DNA of 64,000 nt from Dryas octopetala (taxonomy: Eukaryota; Streptophyta; Magnoliopsida; Rosales; Rosaceae), in contig OY992835.1 in assembly GCA_963921425.1 (NCBI GenBank), positions 21,452,001 through 21,516,000 of the forward strand, read 5' to 3'. Below are positions 23,026-32,953 of the stretch, piece by piece (position 1 is the first letter of the stretch; every line of letters starts with the position of its first letter). The notes below the pieces were generated by a model. The model saw only the letters and a program-made list of their open reading frames with translations, ran no database searches and was not told the DNA's origin. Both the position numbers and the translations under genes were made by a program.

Positions 23026-26000
23026 GGATTAATTTCAATTCAATTCCTCAAGTTTACTTCAAATTTCAATTTAGTAGCTCATGTTTAAAATTTTGCAATG
23101 ACATACCTCATCTTTTCAATTTGTTGCAATGTCATACCTCCGTCAGTATGACTGTTAAAAGATCTGTTAAATGCTAATGTGACACTTACATTTATAGTTA
23201 ATTATGGAAAAATTATGGGCAATTTAGTACCTCATGTCAATTTAGTTAACAAATCTGATAACAGGCTATGTCAACAATACCTTATGTCAATGGCATACTT
23301 AATTAACTATATGTTACAATGTTTAACATATTGTTTAACATATAGTTAATTATGGGCACTTTAGTACCTAATGTTTAAAATCTTACAATGTTATACTTTA
23401 TTTTTCCAATTTGTTACAATGTCATACCTCTATCAGTATGACTGTTAAGAAATATGTTAAAAGTTGATGTGACACTTATATGACACTCTCACAATGCTGA
23501 CTAGATGTCACGTGGTCTGACAACATGACATATCATGTCAAGTGATATAAAAAATAATTTAAAATCTAAAAATTTAAAAATAATTATGTAGTATGATGTG
23601 TCATGTTTCTTGATTTTTAATTATTGTTATGCTATGTGGCATGACATAGCCTGTTATCAGATCATGTGGTATCTAGTTATCATTGTGGGAGTGTCATGTA
23701 AGTGCCACATCAGCTTTTAACAGATCTCTTAATAGTCATATTGACAGAGATATGACATTATAAACAAATTGAAAAAATGAGATATAACCAAGGGTTTAAA
23801 TTTCGAAGTTTTCGGCGAAATTTCGTTTTTTCGGGGGTCCGAAATTTTAACACCAATTCGACCGAAATTTTAACACCAATTCGAGCGAAATTTCGGATAC
23901 CCTAAATGCAAATTTTTTTGAATTTGAGGGAAATTTCCACGAAATTTCGCTTAAATTTCGTCGAAATTTAGGGAAACTTCAACGAAATTTCCCTCAAATA
24001 CCCAGTAACCCAACAAACCCCAGCCCCCAGCGCACCAAATTTCCTTCACTCCCTCACTCCCTCAAATACCCAGCCTCACAATCTCACCTGCATAGTCGTC
24101 GGCGCACACCTCCATCGAAAGCTAAGGCCCGATCTGCAGTGCACACCTCCGTCGGCGCACACCTCCTTCGTCTTCTCTCTGTCTCTTCTCTCTCTCTCGC
24201 CTCTCTCCTCCATCGTCTCGGCTTGCAGCGCCGTTCTTGGGCGTCGCTATCTTCTCGGCGCCGTTCTCGGCTTGCAGCGCCGTTCCGGCCACCTTGAAGC
24301 CCCCTGAAAATCTGAACCCAGTTTGTGCGAAGCCGAAGTGCTGCTACTCTGCCTCTGCCATCAACCCGTGACTTGAGTCTCTAACTTTACAGACATAATT
24401 ATTAATTGCAAACAGTAACACACTTTGATATTTTCATATTGTTGGTTTTATTAATCCTTTATTGGGTTTGGATAATTTCAGAAAATAAAAATAATATCTT
24501 ATTAATTTTAATTTTTACTGAACTTGAAGATTATAAATAATTTATAATTAATGCTTTATCTTTCTTTATTTCTAGCATTAACTAATAAATTCCATCTAAC
24601 TTTCTAACAATCGGTATGAAAAATTGAAAATAGTGTTGACTGTGTTGTATAAGTATAAGTGTATAACTTGTATACTTGTATTCATTGTTTTTTTAATTAG
24701 AGTTTTATAGTTTTTGTTTTTTTTTTTTTTTTATTTGGTCGAAAACAGGTTCCTGTGGACTTATTCTTAGACTTTACTTTGATTTTAGAAGTTTGACTGT
24801 TCAATATTCTTATAAGAATTCGTTTTGAATTTTTGATACATTATTATTTATTTTAAAATCTTTTATGCGGTTGTTCTGAAAATTGAACCATTTAATAGTC
24901 AAATATAAAATATCCTATTAAAAAAGTAGTCATATATAAAATAAAATAAACACTAACATAATAGCTAGCCAACTTCGATCTCCACATTGCAATTAATTAC
25001 TTTAATCTCATATTTTGAACATTCTGAATAAGAATTAGTCCTGATTCTGTGGGCTGTGGCTGTACCGCTGTAGTTAGATTTCATTTTCAATCAAGTTTCT
25101 AATTTCTATAGTTAGGTTCTATTTTGAATTAGGTCCATCAGTCCATGTCTTAAGGCCGTGACTGTGAGTAATAGTCTAATAGACTAATCTAAAGTTCTAA
25201 ACTCTAAACTGTCTAATAGACTTAACTAACAGTGTAAATGTCTAAATTAATGTATCATGTATTGATGTATATGAGTATATCTGTATGTATAAGGTTGAGT
25301 ATATCATTTACCCACTTTTAAATATTATATAACATCAATTGATCAATATCATATTTTGGGTCATGAGAGTTTGGCACAAGAAGAAGAAGATTCATTATCC
25401 ACCACTTTTGGCTCTATGGGGGTAGGAAGTGACAATTACAATTATGGGCAAAACCGTCCAATATTCTACCTACCACATCTGCCTTACTTGGTTGAGTCTG
25501 ATAGTAACTCATTGGCACAATAAGAGACAAACTCTTCAAATGAGTATGCTTATGGGCAAATTCAACCACAACAGGTTCCTGATCCATATGGTTGACATGT
25601 TGACAATTACATGCAAAATTATGCTGGAGAAGTATCTTGGGATGATTATTCTTCACATTACACCTATAAGACAGTGGAAATTTTGAACCTCCTAGAAACT
25701 CTATGTGGTATTGATTACTTTTGTAATTCATGTGGCAATATTATAGTAAAAATAAAATTGAGGTGTTAATGTGTTATTGAAGTAATTATTAATTAGTGAA
25801 GCATTTTTTTAACAGTATTTGCCTCCAGCGCGCATTATATTCATCACATATCACATGAAACCTACCATATAATTTGGTTTTTTTCAATATTTTTTATCAA
25901 TGTAGTAGATAATATGTTAAATAAACATATGGTGAAGTTTCATTCAAAATTTCCGTATTTTGATAATAATTTCCGTCGTTTCCGTCGAATTTTTGTCGAA

Positions 26001-26154
26001 ATTTAAAAATTTTCGAAATTTCCGTCGAAATTTCCATCAAAATTTCCATCGAAATTTTTTCGAAATCCGAAATTTTATTCCTTGGATATAACATTGTAAG
26101 ATTTTAAACATGAGCTATTAAAATAAAATTTGAAACAAATTTAAGTTATATCCC
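23026..26154. mobile_element. Degenerate MULE-type foldback element, split by a nested hAT
   Basis: The left arm near 23026-23200 and the complement of sequence on both sides of the nested hAT (23690-23788 and 26093-26154) match. Shared phrases include TAGCTCATGTTTAAAAT, CAATTTGTTGCAATGTCATA-like and AGTATGACTGTTAAAAGATC-like blocks. Near-matching flanks TATTTATTT (23017-23025) and TACTTATTT (26155-26163) would be a 9-bp TSD with one mismatch, fitting a Mutator-like element. Part of the left arm is repeated around 23355-23530, so two related copies or an arm duplication may be present. The right arm is interrupted by the hAT element at 23789-26084. No coding sequence belongs to it. Ends are approximate. 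Confidence 0.72.
23789..26084. mobile_element. hAT-family DNA transposon relic, copy 2, with perfect 8-bp TSD
   Basis: A 2.3-kb element with ends CAAGGGTTTAAATTTC and, on the complement of the right side, CAAGGAATAAAATTTC. It is flanked by GATATAAC on both sides (23781-23788 and 26085-26092), the 8-bp TSD and CA-starting inverted repeat typical of hAT. Many CGAAATTTC motifs are packed in the outer 200 bp at each end. A CT-rich, GC-rich stretch at about 24000-24380 looks like a leader or first exon. At about 25360-25735 the plus strand still reads as a low-complexity acidic tail (GQNRPIFYLPHLPYLVES, QPQQVPDPYG, HVDNYMQNYAGEVSWDDYSS) broken by at least two in-frame stop codons; this resembles the C-terminal tail of plant hAT transposases. 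The catalytic and dimerisation parts are missing, so it is an internally deleted, non-autonomous copy. It sits inside the right arm of a MULE-type element. Confidence 0.88.
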
Positions 26155-26163
26155 TACTTATTT

Positions 26164-26330
26164 TAACAACAATACCACCGAATTCCCAATGAAAATTATG
26201 AAAATAGAGTTTTAACAGAAAGTGGTGGGAAGTATTCGACCCAGTGACTCTGTGCCCTTCACTGAACCATCGTATTGCAGAAACAGAGAGAGAGGGTGAG
26301 ACTTAGAACACGACTACACGAGGTCTGAAA
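26164..26330. promoter_or_regulatory. Upstream region of the DUF7815-like gene
   Basis: Only about 170 bp separate the outer transposon from the start codon. A GAGAGAGAG stretch at about 26286 probably lies in the leader. No TATA box is recognised, so core promoter elements must lie in these bases or in the transposon itself. Confidence 0.4.
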
Positions 26331-29115
26331 ATGGCGATGGATGCGATAAGGGAGGTGCAGATCTCGCTTCGAAGAGAAGCGAAGATGTTATCGTACGACC
26401 CAGACGATACGCCGTTGCCGAATCTACCTTCCGTGGAAGAGACCATAGCGGAGGTGGATCCGTCGCCGCCGTACCTTCGGTGCAAGCATTGCAAAGGGAG
26501 GCTGCTACGTGGCGTACATTCATTGGTCTGCGTCTTCTGCGGCAGAGAACACTGCAAGGACCTCCCTCCTGACCCCATCAGTTTTCGCAGCACTTTGGGC
26601 TACCGATGGTTGCTCCAGTCCTTGGCCCTAGGTGGATCGGTATGCGTCTCAATTTTATATCTTTGCTTTGCTTAATTGAGATTGAGAGGAGGAAAAAGGG
26701 GGATTCTGATTGTGTTTGGTTGAAGAGAAAATGAGGAAGAAACGGAATTTGAAGTATCGATTTTTGTTGTTGTTAAATGAACCGATATTTTTTTTTTTTC
26801 AGTTGAAAATAAGAAAAAACATGAATTTTGTGAATTATATGGTCTTGCTGTCTCTGGATGATGAAAAAGATTGAAGCTTTTGAAGGTCTTAGTTAACTAA
26901 TTTGTTTTACGAGCTCAAACGGAGTAATGATGTTGAAGTTTTATTGGTTTCCTTATTGGAAGCTAATTTTGTTATCCTCTAATGCATAAACAAGTTAAAA
27001 AATAAGAAATTGAAGGAAATTTTGGTTTACGCAGAAATTTAGATTAGAATGGGGCATTGTATATGATTTTGCATCATTATCTACTTGGTACTGAAGATTA
27101 TAAACAGATCAAACTTTCATAGGTGCTAGTGTGCTACACCTATGTAGTCCATTTTTCAGCACCCATATGCCAGAAATTATAGTTTCATGTGGCTATTGTT
27201 TTGTTTGCTAGAAATGAGGATTCTTGTCCTCTCATCAATGTGGACTTTAGGCTTTGAAATTAATTTTGTGGGATTTCTTAAATAGAGGATACTTCCTAAA
27301 ATTTGGGGCATTGGTTTGCAGGAGATAGTGGACCTACCCACTGAAGCAAATGAATCAAACAGAGGACAGACTGCGCCGAAGGATGAGTTATCGTTGTCTG
27401 ATCTTTTAAATATAGAAATAAAATGGACTTCTAAGTCAGAGCAAATTGAGACTGGTCTCTCAAATGAGACACCCCCTCAGCCCAAAAGTTTTTTGGGTTT
27501 GGCTGGAGTCAATCTTGACAACTTTTTCTCTGAAGGAAAGAAAGATGCTGCTTCAAATACATCTAAAGAGCTGTTCGAGTCGAGCACACAGAGTGCCAGT
27601 AAAGAGAGTATTGCTTTCCAAGGTCATGAAAATCTTAGTTTATTTGAGAATGTACAGCCTTCTGAGATAGCTGTGCCATCTACTAAAGGCGAGAGTGGTA
27701 ATGCTTTCGAAGGTCATGAAAAGCTTAGTTTATTTGAGAATGTACAGCCTTCTGAGACAGCTGTGCCAACTACTAAAGGCGAGAGTGGTAATGCTTTCCA
27801 AGGTCATGAAAAGCTTAGTTTATTTGAGAATGTGCAGCCTTCTGAGACACCCGTGCCGTCTACTGAAGGTGAGAGGAGTAATGCTTTCCAAGGTCATGAA
27901 AAGCTTAGTTTATTTGAGAATGTACAACCTTCTGAGACAGCTGTGCCGTCTACTGAAGGCGAGAGTGGTAATGCTTTCGAAGGTCATGAAAAGCTTAGTT
28001 TATTTGAGGATGTACAGCCTTCTGAGACAGTTGTGCCATCTACTGAAGGCGAGAGTGGTGATTCCATTTCTGGTTGGGTGACAAGTTTTCAGTCTGCTGC
28101 TTCTGAAAAACTTCCTCAAGAATCAAAACCAATTGGCCCCTTCGTGGATTCCACGGTTGATCTTTCTGCCCACATAGACACAGTATTTGGATCTATAGGA
28201 GGCTCAACTAGCGGAAAAGGAAACCAAAATATGACTGGGTCTGCATCTATGAGTAGTGACTGGTTTCAAGATGATCTATTGGGTAATTCCAACTCCGGTT
28301 TTGCTGGGTCTCCCAATCAGTTTGAATCGCTTGTTACGGTGCAGGGTGGCGGAATAGCTGAAAATGCAAATAACCCTTATTCTTTTGGTGTTGATTTGAT
28401 TCAGGACAATCAATGGCCAACCACTAGCAACAATGCTCCTGATAATAAGACTACTGATGAGGATAATGATTCATTTGATGCTTGGAATGATTTTACCAGC
28501 TCAAATAGTGCACAAAATTCTTCTATTAGTTCTTCAAAACAAAGTATTAATCAGATGATACCTGTTGACCAGACTTCAGTAGTGAATTTGTTCAGCACAG
28601 CTAGCAACTCAGACAACTTGGATTTTGGTAGCTTTTCACAACTGGATTTCTCTGCAGGAGCATTTAACAGTTCCCAAGGTTCTACAGTAGTAGATATAAC
28701 ACAGGCAGAGGCTTCTGTTTTAGACAGGTGCGTTCTCTTTCGCTACCCATCTGGATGTTATTATTAGCTTCAGGCTCCTTTTTTGAACCACCATGGAACT
28801 TATCTGGATATTATATTTTCCTTTTGTAAATGCAATATACTAAGCTTGTGGAAAATGCTTTTATCCGTTCTTTGAACAACCTATCTTAACCATATTTTCT
28901 GTTGCATCTTTAGGGTGGCTGATGCGAGCGCAAAAGATGAAAGAAAATATGAAAATGTCGCAGAGGGTGGAGATGTTTCCAATGCAAAAGCAGGGTCTAA
29001 GTCTGAATATGTGGAGAAAATAATGTCACAGATGCATGATCTCTCTTTTATGCTTGAGAGCAATCTTTCAATCCCTCCCAAGCAAGATGGATTACATTCA
29101 CTTTCTCAAGATTGA
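26331..29115 (+). CDS. Zinc-ribbon protein with Ser/Asp-rich tail and five 30-residue repeats (DUF7815-like)
   Basis: Three exons (26331-26639, 27322-28727, 28914-29115) join in frame to 638 residues. The N-terminal exon carries a CX2C...CX2C zinc ribbon (RCKHCKGRLLRG, then CVFCG) followed by LPPDPISFRSTLGYRWLLQS. The second exon is long, acidic and Ser/Gln/Asn-rich. It contains a perfect-register tandem array of five 30-residue units (AFQGHEKLSLFENVQPSETA then VPSTKGESGN; 27613-28062). After it come SGWVTSFQSA, DWFQDDLLGNS, DSFDAWNDFTSS and LDFGSFSQLDFSA. The C-terminal exon ends in VEKIMSQMHDLSFMLESNLS, the best conserved part of the plant family I associate with DUF7815. Function is unknown. 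The short acidic/aromatic repeats of the DDWFQD and FDAWNDF type resemble trafficking-adaptor binding motifs, but that is only inference. Confidence 0.88.
27613..28062 (+). repeat. Five tandem 90-bp in-frame repeats
   Basis: Units start at 27613, 27703, 27793, 27883 and 27973. They differ by only a few bases each, so the array is recent or kept even by unequal crossing-over or gene conversion. Unit variation is mostly E/Q after AF, K/N after GHE, N/D before VQPSE, and K/E before GE. Confidence 0.96.
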
Positions 29116-29742
29116 GACCTGAGTTTATGAGTTTCTGTCATGTAATGTTTATTGTTCATCCTGTATTCTAGTTCCATTTGTTCCAATTTTTGTATTTTTA
29201 TGTTTTTATGTACAAATGTTAAGCCAGATTAGAAAGAAATGAGAAATGGTCTATTATCGGAATTGCACTGAACCGTGCGTGTATAAGGCACATTCTATCA
29301 CTAGCCTCTTTTACTTTTTTTTTTTAATTTATTAATTATGTTCTTAAATTGGTTTTTAATCGATTTCATCTTTTACAATTTCACCCTTATAAAACATTGA
29401 GGTTTTTATTTTATTTTTTTTATTATTATTATCAGAGGCATTGATAACAAAAGTTATTTTAGACAATCACAATTTTAATAAAGCATGTAACACCAAAGAA
29501 AGTGCTTGTCTTTGTAATAACAGAAACAGAGATGTTCTCTGTCAATAAAACATCATTAAGCATCTAGGGTTGGTGGTCTGTTCTCTCTCTTCCGCATTGA
29601 GAGTCGGTGGCACAATCCCACCCGCAATGGGTACTGCTCCCCTGAGCTACGTCTCAGATCTGAGGCTTTTGGCTCTCCTTGCTCCTAAATTGTTACTTTC
29701 TAGTGCCCAATTACTAGCATGGCTTGCTGAAATGGTTGCTAT
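29116..29742. other. Convergent 3' region of the DUF7815-like and CNOT9-like genes
   Basis: About 630 bp between two facing stop codons. It should hold both 3' UTRs. T-rich tracts lie near 29310-29430. No other feature is recognised. Confidence 0.5.
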
Positions 29743-32447
29743 TCAACCTGTAATCAAACGACCAAGTAACTCTGCAGTTGGTGGTACATGAGTCTGGTGC
29801 CCATTTGCAATGTTCTGATATAACTGTTGCAGCCACGACAGGGCTGTTGGGTCACCCTGAAAAGTACGTAGAAACTAGTTTCAATATGAATACTCAAAGT
29901 CTCAAAACAGCTATTGAGTACATATAGTGATGATCACAGTATTTGAACAACTTACAGAGAGAAGGCTAATGATCTTAGCATCTTTTAAGCCCCTAGGGAT
30001 ACAGTACCTTAACCCATCACTTGGCCTGCGAACAAAACTTGAAACCAATTATTAATAAATAGGTGCTGCATGTATGTGCTTGTAATTAATTGGGGTTGGC
30101 TTAATTTGTAAACAAACCAATGTAATTATGCCAATGCATGCGTTCACCCCTTAAGAATAACTACTTATAAATTATTACTAATTACCTTGGATATTCTGAG
30201 AGCCTGAGATAACAATGAACGATGAGTTTAAGCAGACGAAAGGAAGGTTCTTCAACAAGTTTATCGACCATTTTTCCCAGCACACGACTCACTTCAAAAA
30301 ATCGATCCGCGAAAGAACAACAGTAGTTCAGTCCCTGCTCAATCATCAAGATTCTTTCAACTATAAATGTGGCCACCTATATGATTAAACATATAATTAA
30401 GTGAGTAGTTTCTCTCATAATCATGTAAACATTTAAAGCTAGGTACATCAATCATTATGATTATGTGCCTCTCCTCATTAAGTTGCTTAAAATTTTAAGC
30501 TTACCATTGGGGGATATGATAAATGGTGCAATATAATTACCAGTCACAAATTTTGCAAATAATTATAAACTTCCTCACAAACTTACAGTTCTTGACAATT
30601 CAGTGCCGACTTCCATGCAGTGTATGCAGTAGTAAAATACTTGAGTTTGGAGAAGGAAGTGAATAATTTCTGCATCATTATCCTGAACAAGGGAATAGAA
30701 GGGAACCAAATTTTAATTTCATTAAGTCATAATGAAGACTCAAGTTTATAGAAATTAAGAATAAATTCTAAAGAAGAGTGTCCTGCATAAACTTATAAAG
30801 AATTTAATCTTGTATATATCCACATTCTTTAAGAATATATGCAAACTCTCCAGAATCCAAATTGTTAAGCCAAAAATGTCTTTGATGATCGATTTAGTAT
30901 GATAAATAGGTATATACAGACCTTTACAAGGGCACCGATGACACCTAAGCTAGATAGTCTTAGATACTCATGAGGCTTTTCCTGGTTCTCAGTGTTGAGG
31001 AGAGGGTAGAGATACAATGGCATGTTAGCTGCACACAAGATAAAATTAATTCAATTAGAAGCATCATATATATGTCCTTATAATTAAAATTTAACCATGA
31101 AGGAGATATACCAAATCCAAGAAACAGATCAAGCTTGGAGCTAGATCGAGTAATGTATATATATATAATATATTATGTCCAAATTCAAGTAATTAAGCTC
31201 TCTACTTTTTAACTAACAGAATTACCTTTGATAAATGGCATTCTTGTCTCTGGATTAGCAGCTATGCACTGTTAAAAAAAATAATCCTAATAAATATTAT
31301 TTATATACACAAAAGTGAGGGTAACGTTCTATTGCTAGACTATGAATCTTGACCAATATGCTTCAGATTCATAGTCTAGCTGTTTGCAGACGAGAACATG
31401 TAGTACGTGTAAGTAGAAAATTTCATTGCAAGAAGAAACAATAGTACACATCAATATATATAGATCAAAAATCATAATAAATTATGATGAGATTGACAAT
31501 TGACATGAGAATTAAAAACGAAAAAAACAACAAATTAAGGAAATATTTCCATAAAGAATATATATTGTACGTGGTGGACATATATATGGAGCTAGCAGGT
31601 AGCTATAACCTGAAGTAGAGCTAGAGTATTGCAAGCTCGATTTGATACTTCCTGTGTAAGATGTGGAGTTGAGAGTAAATGGTACACATCAATTAATTCC
31701 TGACATAATGAAAGGAAAAAAAATATATCATGAACTTGCATGCATATATATATATATGAGAGAGAAATTTATTCAAGTACGGACGTTCGCACCTTGTGAA
31801 CGTCTTATACTGAGCACTTGGTGTATGTATGTTAAAGGCTAGGGCTCGGTGTGAGTGCGAAGGTCCACACTTTATTGAGCTTGATAGGAGACATATATAT
31901 ATATATATATATATATGAATCAAAATTTATTAATTGAAAAAAAAAAAAAAAAACCAAGTGAAGTCGAGCCGCCATACCTTTAAGAGCGCAAATATGGTAC
32001 CAAAGGAATGCCACAACAATGGAGCCAAGTTTACTTCACGAATTTCCCTTATCTGAATTTTCAGAGAGAGAGAGATTAATTTATATGTGCATATATACAG
32101 AATCACAGATACGCAATTACTTTATGTATATAATATACACATATTATACAACCCAGAAGCTCCTTATCCTTAGCTATAAATATTTAAAGTTTTAAACACT
32201 TTCCAAAGCTAGATAAAACTCAAGATTATGTATGGAAAACCCATCATTATCTTCTAATTAAAACCCAAGGAGCAAAAAATAATTAATTATCAGTCAGTAG
32301 GGAATTAATAACCAAACCGAGGGGCAAAAAATAAAACATAATCTTTGGCTTTGTTGTACCAACTGTTGCATCTAGTCCCTCTAAATTGCACCTCTCATAT
32401 GAACAAGAAGTACAGTACGTGAGACTGAACCATCAAAATTGCTCTCA

Positions 32448-32485
<38 letters not shown>

Positions 32486-32802
32486 CGACGTACGTTACAC
32501 TCAAAATTTGAAAAACACTACATGCAAAATGATGCCAATAAAATCAATATCAAGAAATATATATAACATCGATCAACAAACAAATAAAAAAAATCAATAA
32601 TCTACCGAGAAAAGAAGGAAAATAATATGTAAAATTAATTAACCTTAGAGAGGCGTTGTAGTGCGTGTTCTCGGGTACGACTATCGTTGAGCTCTTGGAT
32701 CAAGAGCTCCACAGACCCGGACGTGCTCGGACCCGCTCTACCTCCTCCTGCATATGATAGTTGTTGATAATCGCCCATCAAAGATTCTGGAAGGTTCATC
32801 AT
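29743..32802 (-). CDS. CCR4-NOT subunit 9 (CNOT9/Rcd1)-like protein, divergent paralogue
   Basis: Nine exons on the minus strand (32802-32644, 32052-31978, 31699-31610, 31268-31226, 31028-30922, 30682-30587, 30376-30186, 30025-29956, 29856-29743) join in frame to 314 residues. CNOT9 is the armadillo-like scaffold subunit of the CCR4-NOT deadenylase that docks NOT1 and translational repressors. Conserved stretches are [95 protein letters not shown] and [18 protein letters not shown]. It departs clearly from canonical plant CNOT9 in [12 protein letters not shown], the loop [19 protein letters not shown] and a His/Thr/Pro-rich C-terminus ending [11 protein letters not shown]. The reading frame is intact, so this is a retained paralogue, not a pseudogene. 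The start is the first ATG; a second follows directly. Recalled Arabidopsis synteny points to At2g32550, also annotated Rcd1-like. Confidence 0.92.
31891..31916. repeat. (AT)n microsatellite
   Basis: About 12 AT units in the second intron of the CNOT9-like gene, close to a 19-base poly-A run at about 31937-31953. Confidence 0.9.
32451..32479. repeat. (TA)n microsatellite
   Basis: About 14 TA units in the first intron of the CNOT9-like gene. Confidence 0.9.
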
Positions 32803-32942
32803 TCTCGGACAAAACAATAACTAGCTCATACAAATAAACCAAGCCCAGATCGTACAAACAAACGCAAAGCCAGTTCAGATCTCTTTTTCTTGTGTTTTGT
32901 TTTGTGAGTGTGGTTAGTAGTGGAGAAGAGTGAGCGAAGATT

Positions 32943-32953
32943 GTATATATATG
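32943..32953 (-). promoter_or_regulatory. TATA-like box of the CNOT9-like gene
   Basis: TATATATA-type run on the minus strand about 145 bp before the start codon, which would give a leader of roughly 110 nt. Confidence 0.45.

Noticed and set aside
27446-28081. Second-frame open stretches with MLSKVMKSLVYLRMYSLLRQ repeats
   Set aside because: They are an out-of-frame reading of the 90-bp repeat array of the DUF7815-like gene; the main frame has the conserved flanks and splice sites.
30342-30355. 14-base match to the start of miR172 (minus strand AGAATCTTGATGAT)
   Set aside because: It lies within conserved coding sequence of the CNOT9-like gene, covers only part of the miRNA and has no hairpin around it. 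Chance match.
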